In this document: piece after piece, positions 17,841 to 25,905 of the stretch
How positions within the stretch are numbered: the first letter of the stretch is position 1
Layout: the number at the start of each line of letters is the position of its first letter
From: Rhodopseudomonas sp.
GTDB taxonomy: Bacteria; Pseudomonadota; Alphaproteobacteria; Rhizobiales; Xanthobacteraceae
Direction of reading: 5' to 3'
Assembly (NCBI RefSeq): GCF_013377015.1
Contig: NZ_JACABA010000002.1
Location: 614,663-669,217, forward strand
Length of the DNA: 54,555 bases
Translations under genes and position numbers: made by a program
The notes under the pieces: model-generated
Told to the model about the DNA's origin: nothing
The model's input: only the letters and a program-made list of their open reading frames with translations
Database searches by the model: none

Positions 17841-18185
17841 ATGATCGATCGTCGCAACAACCCGCGGGACAAAGTGATTTACGGCGGCGTCGCCTCGATC
17901 AATGAACGCGGCGCGACCCGCGATTGCGTGGTCCGAAACATCTCCGACAAGGGCGCCAGCATCGAATTCCGCAGCGTCGCCGGACTGCCGGAGGAAATCG
18001 GTCTGACCATCGCCAAGAAAGGCCGCTCGTTTCTGGCCAAGGTGATCTGGTGGGGCTCCAACACCGTCGGCGTCGCGTTTCGCGATGAAGCCGACCCGTC
18101 CGACCTCGGCGAACGGCTGCGGATCAGCGAAAAGAAGAAGCGCGAGCTGCAGCGCCGTATCAAGATACTGCTCGGCGAAGGTTGA
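17841..18185 (+). CDS. PilZ domain protein (c-di-GMP receptor)
   Basis: A 114-residue PilZ protein from the ATG at 17841 (an in-frame ATG at 17829 adds four residues). The c-di-GMP motifs RNNPR (RxxxR, about residues 4-8) and NISDKG (NxSxxG, about residue 34) are intact. A Lys/Arg-rich helical tail of about 20 residues (KKKRELQRRIKILL) extends beyond the barrel, unlike the other PilZ protein. The body aligns well with that protein (DRR...YGG, RN-S--GA, GLTI--KG), so the two look like paralogues. Downstream output is unknown. Confidence 0.9.
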   Translation: MIDRRNNPRDKVIYGGVASINERGATRDCVVRNISDKGASIEFRSVAGLPEEIGLTIAKKGRSFLAKVIWWGSNTVGVAFRDEADPSDLGERLRISEKKKRELQRRIKILLGEG

Positions 18186-18305
18186 GCCATCGCGTCGACG
18201 TTATCGCGGCGCTTCGCCGCGTTGTGTCCTGAATTTGCACGATCCGCTGTTGCGCGCAGGCAATTGCCTTGCGCCCGGATTGGACTAGAAACATCGTCCG
18301 CAATC

Positions 18306-20174
18306 ATGATCGGGCCGGTGCGGATGTCGCGCGCCGCGCAACCCGATCCGCCGAGGACGACGAGCATCAAGCGCAACAAGCCCAAGAACCGCAAGCAGAA
18401 GAAGCGACACTCCGGTGCTTCGCCGAACGCCGCCGCGCGACCGGCCGCTCCGTCTGCTGATCCGGCCACCGCCGCCATAACAAACGCCCCAGCCGTCAAG
18501 AGTGCCGTGCCGAAACCAGCCCCTCCCGGGCCGTCCGCCGCGAACAAGATCAAGCCGGCAATGGCGCCCACCCGGCCCGCCGCTCCGCCCGCAGCTGCGG
18601 CGCCAGCGCGAATCCAGACCGGCCCCTCCTCGGGCGTCACGGGCGTCGCGCTGCTGCTGGACACCTGCGACGCGGTTCTACAGGCGTTGCAGACCTCACC
18701 GCGGCGGCTGCTGACGTGGATTGTCGGCATCTATGGCGGGTTGTGGTTTGTCGCCGCGATCGGTTTCCCGAGCCCGCCGATCGGCAGCTATGAGATGTTT
18801 CTGTTCGGCCAGGAGATGCAGTGGGGATACTGGAACGATCCGCCGCTCGCGCCCTGGCTGACCCAGATCGCCTACACGCTGACCGCCCACTGGATCTCGT
18901 CGCAATTCGTGCTGGCAATCGGCTCGATCCTGCTGACGCTCTACGTCGTCTGGAAACTCGGCCTCGAGATCGTCGGCCACAGTGGTGCGGCGCTCGCCGT
19001 CGCGCTGACGATCCTGATCTATTACTTCGGGCCGCCGGTGACGACTTACAGTCCCAGCGTCGCACAACTGCCGCTCTGGGCCGCGACGATTTATCTCTAT
19101 CGCAGGGCGGTGCTGGACGACGAGTCGGCGAGCTGGATCCTGCTGGGCGTGGCATCGGCATTTCTGCTCTATGCCAAGTATACCGGCGGGTTATTGCTCA
19201 TCGTGCTGGCGCTGCACTTCTTCCTGACCGCGGAGGGCCGCAGCAGAAAATCCGGCACCGGGCCCTATTTCGCGCTGTCGACATTGCTGATCCTGCTGAT
19301 GCCCAATCTGAACTGGCTGGCGCATCACAATTATTCGCCGTTCGTCTCCGAGCGGCCCGAGCTCACGGGGTTCGTGCCGCGCGCGGTGGCGACTGTGAAG
19401 TTCCTGCTGGCTCAGATCGGTTTCCACGCCGGACCGATCGCGATCGCCGGGCTGGCGCTGGTTCCTAAAATTCCGCTGCAGGGCGAACCGATCACGATCG
19501 AACTCGGCACGCCGAGTCGGTTTGACCGGACGCTGGTTTTGGCCACGGCGTCGATCCCGGTGCTGCTGATCTCTGCGATCACCTTCTTGGCGGGTGTCGA
19601 CCAGCGCACCGAAGTCGGTGGGGCGGTGGTGGCGCTGTCCGGCCTTGCGATGGTGGTATTGCTGCCGACGCGCATCGTGTTGCACGCGCCGCGATTGGTC
19701 ACTTGCCTCTGGCTGCTGGCGCTGATCGGGCTACCGATCGGGCATGTCGCCCTTACCCACGCCAAAGCCCGTTTCAGCGGCCAGATGCCGACCCAGATGG
19801 TCCCTGCCGGCAATCTTTCCGCCGCGATGGAGTCGATCTGGAACAGCAAGGTCCCAAGCCCGCTCGACATCGTCACCGGCGACGTCGTTGAGGCCGGCTT
19901 CGTCGTGATGTCTGCCAGACCGCGGCCGTCGGCGTTTATCGATGCCGACTTCCGCAAGAGCCCATGGATCACGCCGGAGCGGCTGAAACGGTCGGGCACG
20001 CTGGTGCTGTGGGCGACCGATCAGTTTCCGCGCACCGACGAACTGCCTGCGCCCTACCGGGCTACGCTTGGCGAGCTCAAGGCCACATTCGGCTCGATGG
20101 TGCTGCCGCTCGGCTTTGGCAAGCTCAAGACCTACGGCTGGGCGGTGCTGGTCCCCGACGAGCCCAAACCATAG
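18306..20174 (+). CDS. ArnT/PMT-like membrane glycosyltransferase (GT39/GT83 type)
   Basis: A 622-residue multi-pass protein. The first 110 residues are a disordered Lys/Pro/Ala-rich cytosolic tail (KRNKPKNRKQKKRH and Ala-Pro runs). The membrane part begins near residue 135 and holds about ten hydrophobic helices. The first periplasmic loop reads GSYEMFLFGQEMQWGYWNDPPLA, shaped like the DE-type catalytic loop followed by PPL in lipid-linked-sugar glycosyltransferases. A C-terminal periplasmic domain follows. The donor is presumably a polyprenyl-phosphate sugar and the acceptor a lipid or protein; neither is deducible. The start is uncertain (GTG 18222, ATG 18306 or 18324). A strong terminator follows. 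Confidence 0.85.
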   Translation: MIGPVRMSRAAQPDPPRTTSIKRNKPKNRKQKKRHSGASPNAAARPAAPSADPATAAITNAPAVKSAVPKPAPPGPSAANKIKPAMAPTRPAAPPAAAAPARIQTGPSSGVTGVALLLDTCDAVLQALQTSPRRLLTWIVGIYGGLWFVAAIGFPSPPIGSYEMFLFGQEMQWGYWNDPPLAPWLTQIAYTLTAHWISSQFVLAIGSILLTLYVVWKLGLEIVGHSGAALAVALTILIYYFGPPVTTYSPSVAQLPLWAATIYLYRRAVLDDESASWILLGVASAFLLYAKYTGGLLLIVLALHFFLTAEGRSRKSGTGPYFALSTLLILLMPNLNWLAHHNYSPFVSERPELTGFVPRAVATVKFLLAQIGFHAGPIAIAGLALVPKIPLQGEPITIELGTPSRFDRTLVLATASIPVLLISAITFLAGVDQRTEVGGAVVALSGLAMVVLLPTRIVLHAPRLVTCLWLLALIGLPIGHVALTHAKARFSGQMPTQMVPAGNLSAAMESIWNSKVPSPLDIVTGDVVEAGFVVMSARPRPSAFIDADFRKSPWITPERLKRSGTLVLWATDQFPRTDELPAPYRATLGELKATFGSMVLPLGFGKLKTYGWAVLVPDEPKP

Positions 20175-20200
20175 CGGCAGCGCGCGCGGCCAAATCGAAA

Positions 20201-20229
20201 GGGCCGGCAATCGCTTGCCGGCCCTTTTT
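20201..20229. terminator. Intrinsic terminator between the glycosyltransferase and clpA
   Basis: The perfect 10-bp arms GGGCCGGCAA and TTGCCGGCCC enclose TCGC and run into TTTTT on the plus strand. It separates the convergent glycosyltransferase and clpA genes and mainly serves the plus strand. Confidence 0.92.
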
Positions 20230-20258
20230 GATTCGATAGATGCGATCGATCGAGGCGA

Positions 20259-22661
20259 TCAGGCTTTGACCAGCGGCCCCTTCGGCGCCGGTCCATTCGG
20301 ACCGCCCGATTTCGGCTTGCGCGTCGAACTCCGCTTGCCCGGCAGCTTGTCCGGCTTCGGCGTAATCGGGCCGTCGACAAATTCGAAGCCGATCTTCTCC
20401 AGTTCGACCCCAGCCACCGCGTCGTCCTTGACCAGCACGACCTTGACGTGGCCGCCGCCCTTGAGCTTGCCGAACAGCACCTCGTCGGCCAGCGGCTTCT
20501 TGATGTGCTCCTGGATCACCCGAGCCATCGGGCGAGCGCCCATCTGCTCGTCATAGCCGTGCTGCACCAGCCAGGCTTTGGCCGGCTCGCTCAGCTCGAT
20601 GGTGACGTCGCGGTCGGCGAGCTGGGCCTCAAGCTGCAGTACGAACTTTTCCACCACCATGCCAATGACGTCGGCATTGAGATGCGCGAACGACACGACG
20701 GCGTCGAGACGGTTGCGGAATTCCGGCGCGAACTGCCGGTTGATCGCCTCGTGATCGTCGCCTTCGCGCTTGTTGCGGGTGAACCCGAAGGCCTGCCGCG
20801 CCAGATCTGCGGCGCCGGCATTCGTCGTCATGATCAAGATGACGTTGCGGAAGTTGACCTGCTTGCCGTTATGGTCGGTCAGCCGGCCGTGATCCATGAT
20901 CTGCAACAGCACGTTGTAGAGATCGGGATGCGCCTTCTCGATTTCATCGAGCAGCACGACGCAATGCGGATGCTGGTCGACGCCGTCGGTCAGCAAGCCG
21001 CCCTGGTCGAAACCGACATAGCCCGGAGGCGCGCCGATCAGGCGCGAGACTGTGTGGCGCTCCATATATTCCGACATGTCGAAGCGGATCAGCTCGACGC
21101 CGAGCGAGGCCGCCAGCTGCTTCGCCACTTCGGTCTTGCCGACGCCAGTCGGGCCGGAGAACAGATAGGAGCCGATCGGCTTCTCGGGCTCGCGCAGGCC
21201 GGCACGGGCCAGCTTGATCGAGGCGGCCAGCGCTTCGATCGCCTTGTCCTGACCGAACACCACACGCTTCAGGGTCGATTCGAGATGCTTCAGCACCTCG
21301 GCATCGTCCTTCGACACGCTCTTGGGCGGGATCCGCGCCATGGTGGCGACCGTGGTCTCGATTTCCTTGATGCCGATGGTCTTCTTGCGCTTGTTCTCCG
21401 ATACCAGCATCTGCGCGGCGCCGGATTCGTCGATCACGTCGATCGCCTTGTCCGGCAGCTTCCGGTCATGGATGTAGCGCGACGACAGCTGCACCGCCGC
21501 CTCGATCGCCTCGTTGGTGTATTTCAGCTTGTGATAGTCCTCGAAATACGGCTTGAGGCCTTTCAGGATCGCGATCGCATCCTCGACCGTCGGCTCGTTG
21601 ACGTCGATCTTCTGGAATCGGCGCACCAGCGCGCGATCCTTCTCGAAGTGCTGGCGGTATTCTTTGTAGGTTGTGGAGCCCATGCAGCGGATCGTGCCCG
21701 ATGCCAGGGCAGGCTTGAGCAAATTCGAGGCATCCATCGCGCCGCCGGAAGTGGCGCCGGCGCCGATCACGGTATGGATTTCATCAATGAACAGGATCGC
21801 GTTAGGATGCGCTTCGAGTTCCTTGAGAACCTGCTTCAGTCGTTCTTCGAAGTCGCCGCGATAGCGGGTGCCGGCCAGCAGCGTGCCCATGTCGAGCGAG
21901 AACACTGTCGCCGCCGCCAGCACCTCCGGCACTTCGCTGTCGACGATGCGCTTGGCGAGACCTTCGGCGATCGCGGTCTTGCCGACGCCGGCTTCGCCGA
22001 CGAAAAGCGGATTGTTCTTCTGCCGGCGGCACAGCACCTGTATCGCGCGGTTGATCTCGGCAGTGCGGCCGATCACCGGATCGATCTTGCCATCGCGCGC
22101 CTTCTTGTTGAGGTTGACGCAATAGGTGTCCAGCGCGTCGCCCTTCTTCTTGGCGTCGTCGCCGCCCTTGGTCTCGGTCTCCTCGTCAACGCCGCGCACC
22201 GGCCGCGCCTCGGAAACCCCGGGCCGCTTGGCAATGCCGTGGCTGATGTAATTCACCGCGTCGTAGCGCGTCATGTCCTGCTCCTGCAGGAAATACGCAG
22301 CATGGCTTTCTCGCTCGGCGAAGATTGCGATCAGCACATTGGCGCCGGTGACTTCCTCGCGGCCGGAGGATTGGACGTGAATCACGGCACGCTGGATCAC
22401 CCGCTGAAAGCCGGCAGTCGGCTTGGCGTCGTCGGCACCATCCGTCACCAGATTTTCGAATTCGGTTTCGAGATAGTTGACGAGACTCGTCCGCAGCTTG
22501 TCGAGATCGACGCTGCAGGCCCGCATCACCGCGGCCGCGTCGGAATCATCGACCAGCGACAGCAGCAGATGTTCGAGCGTCGCATATTGGTGATGGCGCT
22601 CGTTCGCGATCGCGAGCGCGCGGTGCAGGGATTGCTCAAGGCTCTGTGAAAATGTCGGCAT
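20259..22661 (-). CDS. clpA: ATP-dependent Clp protease ATP-binding subunit ClpA
   Basis: An 800-residue AAA+ unfoldase that feeds substrates to ClpP. The N-domain (1-145) binds ClpS. The first ATPase carries Walker A GEAGVGKT at 222-229 with sensor/Walker B FIDEIH; the second carries GPTGVGKTE and [12 protein letters not shown] ClpP-contacting loop with an IGL/IGF-type tripeptide is expected in the second domain. A charged Lys-rich linker follows the N-domain (about 158-175), and the C-terminus has a Pro/Lys-rich extension of about 40 residues compared with E. coli (758). clpS lies 195 bp upstream on the same strand, the usual clpS-clpA order. Confidence 0.97.
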   Translation of the reverse strand: MPTFSQSLEQSLHRALAIANERHHQYATLEHLLLSLVDDSDAAAVMRACSVDLDKLRTSLVNYLETEFENLVTDGADDAKPTAGFQRVIQRAVIHVQSSGREEVTGANVLIAIFAERESHAAYFLQEQDMTRYDAVNYISHGIAKRPGVSEARPVRGVDEETETKGGDDAKKKGDALDTYCVNLNKKARDGKIDPVIGRTAEINRAIQVLCRRQKNNPLFVGEAGVGKTAIAEGLAKRIVDSEVPEVLAAATVFSLDMGTLLAGTRYRGDFEERLKQVLKELEAHPNAILFIDEIHTVIGAGATSGGAMDASNLLKPALASGTIRCMGSTTYKEYRQHFEKDRALVRRFQKIDVNEPTVEDAIAILKGLKPYFEDYHKLKYTNEAIEAAVQLSSRYIHDRKLPDKAIDVIDESGAAQMLVSENKRKKTIGIKEIETTVATMARIPPKSVSKDDAEVLKHLESTLKRVVFGQDKAIEALAASIKLARAGLREPEKPIGSYLFSGPTGVGKTEVAKQLAASLGVELIRFDMSEYMERHTVSRLIGAPPGYVGFDQGGLLTDGVDQHPHCVVLLDEIEKAHPDLYNVLLQIMDHGRLTDHNGKQVNFRNVILIMTTNAGAADLARQAFGFTRNKREGDDHEAINRQFAPEFRNRLDAVVSFAHLNADVIGMVVEKFVLQLEAQLADRDVTIELSEPAKAWLVQHGYDEQMGARPMARVIQEHIKKPLADEVLFGKLKGGGHVKVVLVKDDAVAGVELEKIGFEFVDGPITPKPDKLPGKRSSTRKPKSGGPNGPAPKGPLVKA

Positions 22662-22730
22662 TCTCGTCCTCTATGATCCCCGCCCATCATGATCGCCGTT
22701 GCTCCGTCAGGCAACAACAACCTTTTCGAC

Positions 22731-22758
22731 ATATAGTGACACAACCTGACTTTGAAAG
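22731..22758 (-). promoter_or_regulatory. Possible heat-shock sigma-32 (RpoH) type promoter for clpA
   Basis: Read on the minus strand, CTTT and ACTATAT are separated by exactly 17 bp. This differs by one base in each element from the alphaproteobacterial RpoH pattern CTTG-N17/18-CYTATNT. It lies about 70 bp upstream of the clpA start. Motif match only. Confidence 0.35.
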
Positions 22759-22856
22759 AGCGGTTCCGCGTCAGATCACGCACCAAGCAGGTCCGGGAAA
22801 ACCCGCCATCGAGACCGATGCAAGACCCGTTCCGAACGCCGCGACGCAGAGCAAGG

Positions 22857-23189
22857 CTACTTCTTTTCCATCACGCATTGCAAAGGGTGCTGGTGCTTGC
22901 GGGCGAAATCCATCACCTGGGTCACCTTGGTCTCGGCGATTTCGTAGGTGAACACGCCGCACTCGCCGATTCCATGATGATGGACGTGCAGCATGACCTT
23001 GGTCGCGGCCTCGACGTCCATCTGGAAGAACTTCTCCAGCACATGAACGACGAACTCCATCGGCGTGTAGTCGTCGTTCAGAATCAGCACGCGATAAAGG
23101 TTCGGGCGCTTGGTCTTCGGCTTGACCTTGGTGATGACCGAGGTCACAGGGGTGCCTGGACCGCCAGCGCGGCCACCATCATCGGCCAT
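22857..23189 (-). CDS. clpS: ATP-dependent Clp protease adaptor ClpS
   Basis: A 110-residue adaptor that hands N-degron substrates to ClpA. The core [25 protein letters not shown] contains the Asn-Asp-Asp pair, and MLHVHHHG supplies the His that contact the substrate alpha-amino group. The C-terminus [10 protein letters not shown] is standard. The N-terminal 35 residues are flexible and Lys-rich. The start is uncertain: ATG 23189 is preferred because of length, but an in-frame ATG at 23255 would give 132 residues. It is followed by clpA. Confidence 0.95.
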   Translation of the reverse strand: MADDGGRAGGPGTPVTSVITKVKPKTKRPNLYRVLILNDDYTPMEFVVHVLEKFFQMDVEAATKVMLHVHHHGIGECGVFTYEIAETKVTQVMDFARKHQHPLQCVMEKK

Positions 23190-23255
23190 TCGCAGGTCGG
23201 GCAGCAGGCCGCCAGGCGCGGCGGACGGATCCGGATTTAAGGATGAGTGCAGCAT

Positions 23256-23625
23256 GGTTCAGGTGTTCGAAATCCCCGCAGAACAATCGCCATTCGCAGC
23301 CACCACGGTCTCCGCGGAAACCGTCTAGCCGTCGGACTGGCTCAGAAGCCGCTCCCCGGCGGCGTCCGTCCATCGGATGGATCGGATGTACTGAATATGG
23401 GTCCACAGCCGGTCCGCTGCAAGCGCGGAAATAGCCAACAGGAACGCGGTCGCCCCAGCCCTTGGCGGCGGCCCAAAGGTTAATAAATCACGACCGATTC
23501 GCGCCGAAAGCTGGCTGCGCCGTTTAGGCAGTTCTCACAATGCGGCCAGCGAATCCCCGCTTCCGGGCATTTGTGCAGCAATTTAAGGAGTTTCTGAGCA
23601 CGGTTTTACGAGCTGTTTATCCCTG
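23256..23625. other. Divergent intergenic region between clpS and the TadG-like gene
   Basis: About 370 bp with no supported gene. A 24-codon open frame (23254-23328) has no ribosome site or homology I recognise. TCCAT-CGG-ATGGA near 23377 is a small hairpin. An AAGGAG at about 23584 has no well-placed in-frame start. It should hold the promoters of clpS and of the TadG-like gene. Confidence 0.5.
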
Positions 23626-25053
23626 ATGCCCAACCTGCGGGACATGATCCAATCTTGGGTGACAGACATGTCAGTTGCGTCCATTCTCGCGCGCTTGCGG
23701 AAGTCAGCCGACGGTTTCGGCCGGGCAAATGACGGCAACATCGCGGTGATTTTCGCGATCGCCCTGTTGCCGATCCTCACCTTCATCGGCGCCGCGATCG
23801 ATTACTCTCGCGCCAACAGCGCACGAACATCGATGCAGGCGGCGCTCGATTCGGCCGCTTTGATGGTTTCGAAGGACGATTCGGCGGGAAACCTGAGCGC
23901 CGCGAGCCTGACCAGCAAGGCACAGGCCTATTTCAACGCTCTCTATAACAACACCGAAGTCACCGGGGTCAATGTCACGGCGAGCTACAGCAATACGGCC
24001 GCTGCCGGCGCCCGGATCGTGTTGACTGCCTCCGGTACCATTGCCACCGATTTCATGAAGATTGCCGGGATGCCAACCATGAACTTCGGCACCACCTCGA
24101 CCACCGCATGGGGGACCACCAAATTGCGTGTTGCGCTGGCGCTCGACAACACCGGATCGATGGCGGACGATGGCAAGATCACTGCGCTGATCACCGCATC
24201 GAAGAACCTGATCGACCAGTTGAGCGCCTCCGCGGCGGTGAACGGGGACGTCTATATTTCGGTAGTTCCGTTCGCCAACGTCGTCAATATCGGCACCAGC
24301 TTCGTCAACAGCGGTTATATCGACTGGAGCCAGTGGTCGACGCACGGCAGCATCGAGGAGAATTACAGTTGCGGGTCTTCCAATCAGGCGCCGAGCTGGC
24401 AGAATGGCTACAATGGCACCATGAAGTGCGGTACGGCTAACAACAGCACAAACAACTGGAACGGCTGCGTGATGGACCGTGGAACGTCAACGCCGCCCGG
24501 GACCGCGTCGGGACCCGATGTCCTGATCACGCCACCGACTACCGCTGCCAATTATTACCCCGCCGACCAATCCTCCTATTGTCCGACCGTGATATCTCCA
24601 CTCAGCTACAACTGGTCAAACCTCAAATCGTCGATCGACGCGATGACGCCCAGCGGCGGCACCAACCAACCGGTCGGTCTCGTTTGGGCCTGGCAGACGC
24701 TGCAACAGAGCGCACCGTTCAATGCCCCGGCGGAGGATCCGAACTACACCTACAAGAAAGCTATCATCCTGTTGTCTGACGGGCTGAACACGATGGACCG
24801 TTGGTATGGCACCGGCAGCAGTTGGTCGTCGAACGTCGACGACAGGCAAAAGCTGTTGTGCGACAATATCAAGGCCGCGGGCGTGACGCTCTACACCATT
24901 CAGGTCAACACCGGCGGGGACCCGACGTCCAGCGTGCTGCAATACTGCGCCAGCAGCACGAGCAATTTCTTCATGCTGACGTCGGCGAGCCAGGTGATTT
25001 CCACCTTTAACTCGATAGGAACGTCGCTCTCGAAGTTGCGGATCGCGAAATAG
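23626..25053 (+). CDS. TadG-like pilus-assembly protein with von Willebrand factor A domain
   Basis: A 475-residue protein. A TadE/TadG-type N-terminus (GNIAVIFAIALLPILTFIGAAIDYSRA, about residues 37-64) anchors it with one membrane helix, followed by the conserved ALDSAAL. A VWA domain begins near residue 167 with the MIDAS motif DNTGSM. The region between MIDAS and the later VWA strands carries a long Asn/Ser/Gly-rich and Cys-containing insertion, consistent with an extracytoplasmic location. Such proteins accompany Flp/Tad pili or occur alone; here no other tad gene is adjacent. The start is uncertain: ATG 23626 is used, but ATG 23671 (MSVASILARL) is also plausible. Confidence 0.85.
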   Translation: MPNLRDMIQSWVTDMSVASILARLRKSADGFGRANDGNIAVIFAIALLPILTFIGAAIDYSRANSARTSMQAALDSAALMVSKDDSAGNLSAASLTSKAQAYFNALYNNTEVTGVNVTASYSNTAAAGARIVLTASGTIATDFMKIAGMPTMNFGTTSTTAWGTTKLRVALALDNTGSMADDGKITALITASKNLIDQLSASAAVNGDVYISVVPFANVVNIGTSFVNSGYIDWSQWSTHGSIEENYSCGSSNQAPSWQNGYNGTMKCGTANNSTNNWNGCVMDRGTSTPPGTASGPDVLITPPTTAANYYPADQSSYCPTVISPLSYNWSNLKSSIDAMTPSGGTNQPVGLVWAWQTLQQSAPFNAPAEDPNYTYKKAIILLSDGLNTMDRWYGTGSSWSSNVDDRQKLLCDNIKAAGVTLYTIQVNTGGDPTSSVLQYCASSTSNFFMLTSASQVISTFNSIGTSLSKLRIAK

Positions 25054-25110
25054 TCGCGGCGCAGGCCGACAAGGCAAAAACGGCTGTGGTCGCCCCAAGA
25101 GCGAGCCAAG

Positions 25111-25143
25111 AAAAAGCCCGACCGCAAAGAGGCCGGGCTTTTT
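25111..25143. terminator. Bidirectional terminator between the TadG-like gene and the phasin gene
   Basis: AAAAAGCCCG (25111-25120) and CGGGCTTTTT (25134-25143) pair perfectly. With A and T tracts on the two sides, it works for both convergent genes. Confidence 0.9.
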
Positions 25144-25164
25144 GGCTTTGAGATCGATATCGGA

Positions 25165-25506
25165 TTAGCGCGTGGTGACCGGCGCGAACTTCGCCGCCAT
25201 GCCTTCGAGCGGCTTGAAGGTCTGCTTGGCAAGGTCGGTATAGAGCCCGGCGATCTTCTGCGACTCTGCGACGAAAGTCTCGTAGGCCGACTTGGCATAC
25301 TCAGTCTGCAGTTCGATCACCTTGTCCATCGACTTAACACCCGACAGCTTCTCGACGAAGGCGTTGCCGTCTTCGAATGATTTCTTGGTGTAATCGCCGA
25401 CTGCGGCGGCGATCGCCTGGTAGCTTTTCTGCAGGCTGCTTGCGGACGCTACTGCGGTATCGAACTGCTCTTTGCCGTACTGCTGAATCTCTTCAACTTT
25501 GACCAT
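25165..25506 (-). CDS. Phasin family protein
   Basis: A 113-residue all-helical protein of the Phasin_2 type, which coats polyhydroxyalkanoate granules. It begins MVKVEEIQQYGKEQ and continues with amphipathic helices (SLQKSYQAIAAAVGDYTKKSFEDGNAFVEKL, then ELQTEYAKSAYETFVAESQKIAGLYTDLA), the usual phasin pattern. The start at 25506 is preceded by GGAAAGGACTCG; the frame is open further upstream but without homology. Two palindromic sites upstream (25573-25587 and 25602-25616) look like binding sites for the PHB-responsive repressor PhaR, so expression should rise when polymer accumulates. Confidence 0.92.
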   Translation of the reverse strand: MVKVEEIQQYGKEQFDTAVASASSLQKSYQAIAAAVGDYTKKSFEDGNAFVEKLSGVKSMDKVIELQTEYAKSAYETFVAESQKIAGLYTDLAKQTFKPLEGMAAKFAPVTTR

Positions 25507-25572
25507 AATTCGAGTCCTTTCCCAGACTGGTGTCGCTGCCGGGTGATCCCGGCAGCGACACCAAAATACCTT

Positions 25573-25587
25573 TAGTGCAATGCACAA
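25573..25587. promoter_or_regulatory. Putative PhaR operator 1 of the phasin gene
   Basis: TAGTGCAATGCACAA is a near-perfect dyad with core GTGCA-A-TGCAC, 67-81 bp upstream of the phasin start. Its centre lies 29 bp from that of operator 2, close to three helical turns. PhaR repressors are known to bind TGC/GCA-containing dyads at phasin promoters. Confidence 0.6.
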
Positions 25588-25601
25588 AAATGTCAATAAA
25601 A

Positions 25602-25616
25602 TTGTGCAATGCACAA
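25602..25616. promoter_or_regulatory. Putative PhaR operator 2 of the phasin gene
   Basis: TTGTGCAATGCACAA is a perfect dyad apart from its central base. It carries the same core as operator 1, and the two together suggest cooperative repressor binding. Confidence 0.65.
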
Positions 25617-25905
25617 GTGTGGTTTCCGACAATTGCCCGCACGGGTTCCCACCAACACCGTCCCACCACGCAATATTTGCTTAACCTTTTGGAAACTCGC
25701 GCCGCCTAACCTTGAGCTGAAATGTTCGCGCTTTCGTAGAAAAACTGTGTGAGCACAGCCTCCTATCCCGATCTTCGATCTGCTTGTTTTGCGACTTTCG
25801 GGTATGTGGCTGAACTGAACGCCGGACTGCGGAACGCCGCTGGTCCGTTGGGCATAATTTCGCCTCACGAACCAGTGATCTAATGGAAATCGGACGGGGA
25901 CGTTC

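Noticed and set aside
20448-22649. A 733-codon open frame antisense to clpA
   Set aside because: It mirrors clpA exactly, has no family features, and long antisense frames are expected in high-GC coding DNA. The same applies to frames antisense to mgtE (38011-39528), pccA (47158-48645), pleD (5315-6673) and phr (52670-54169).
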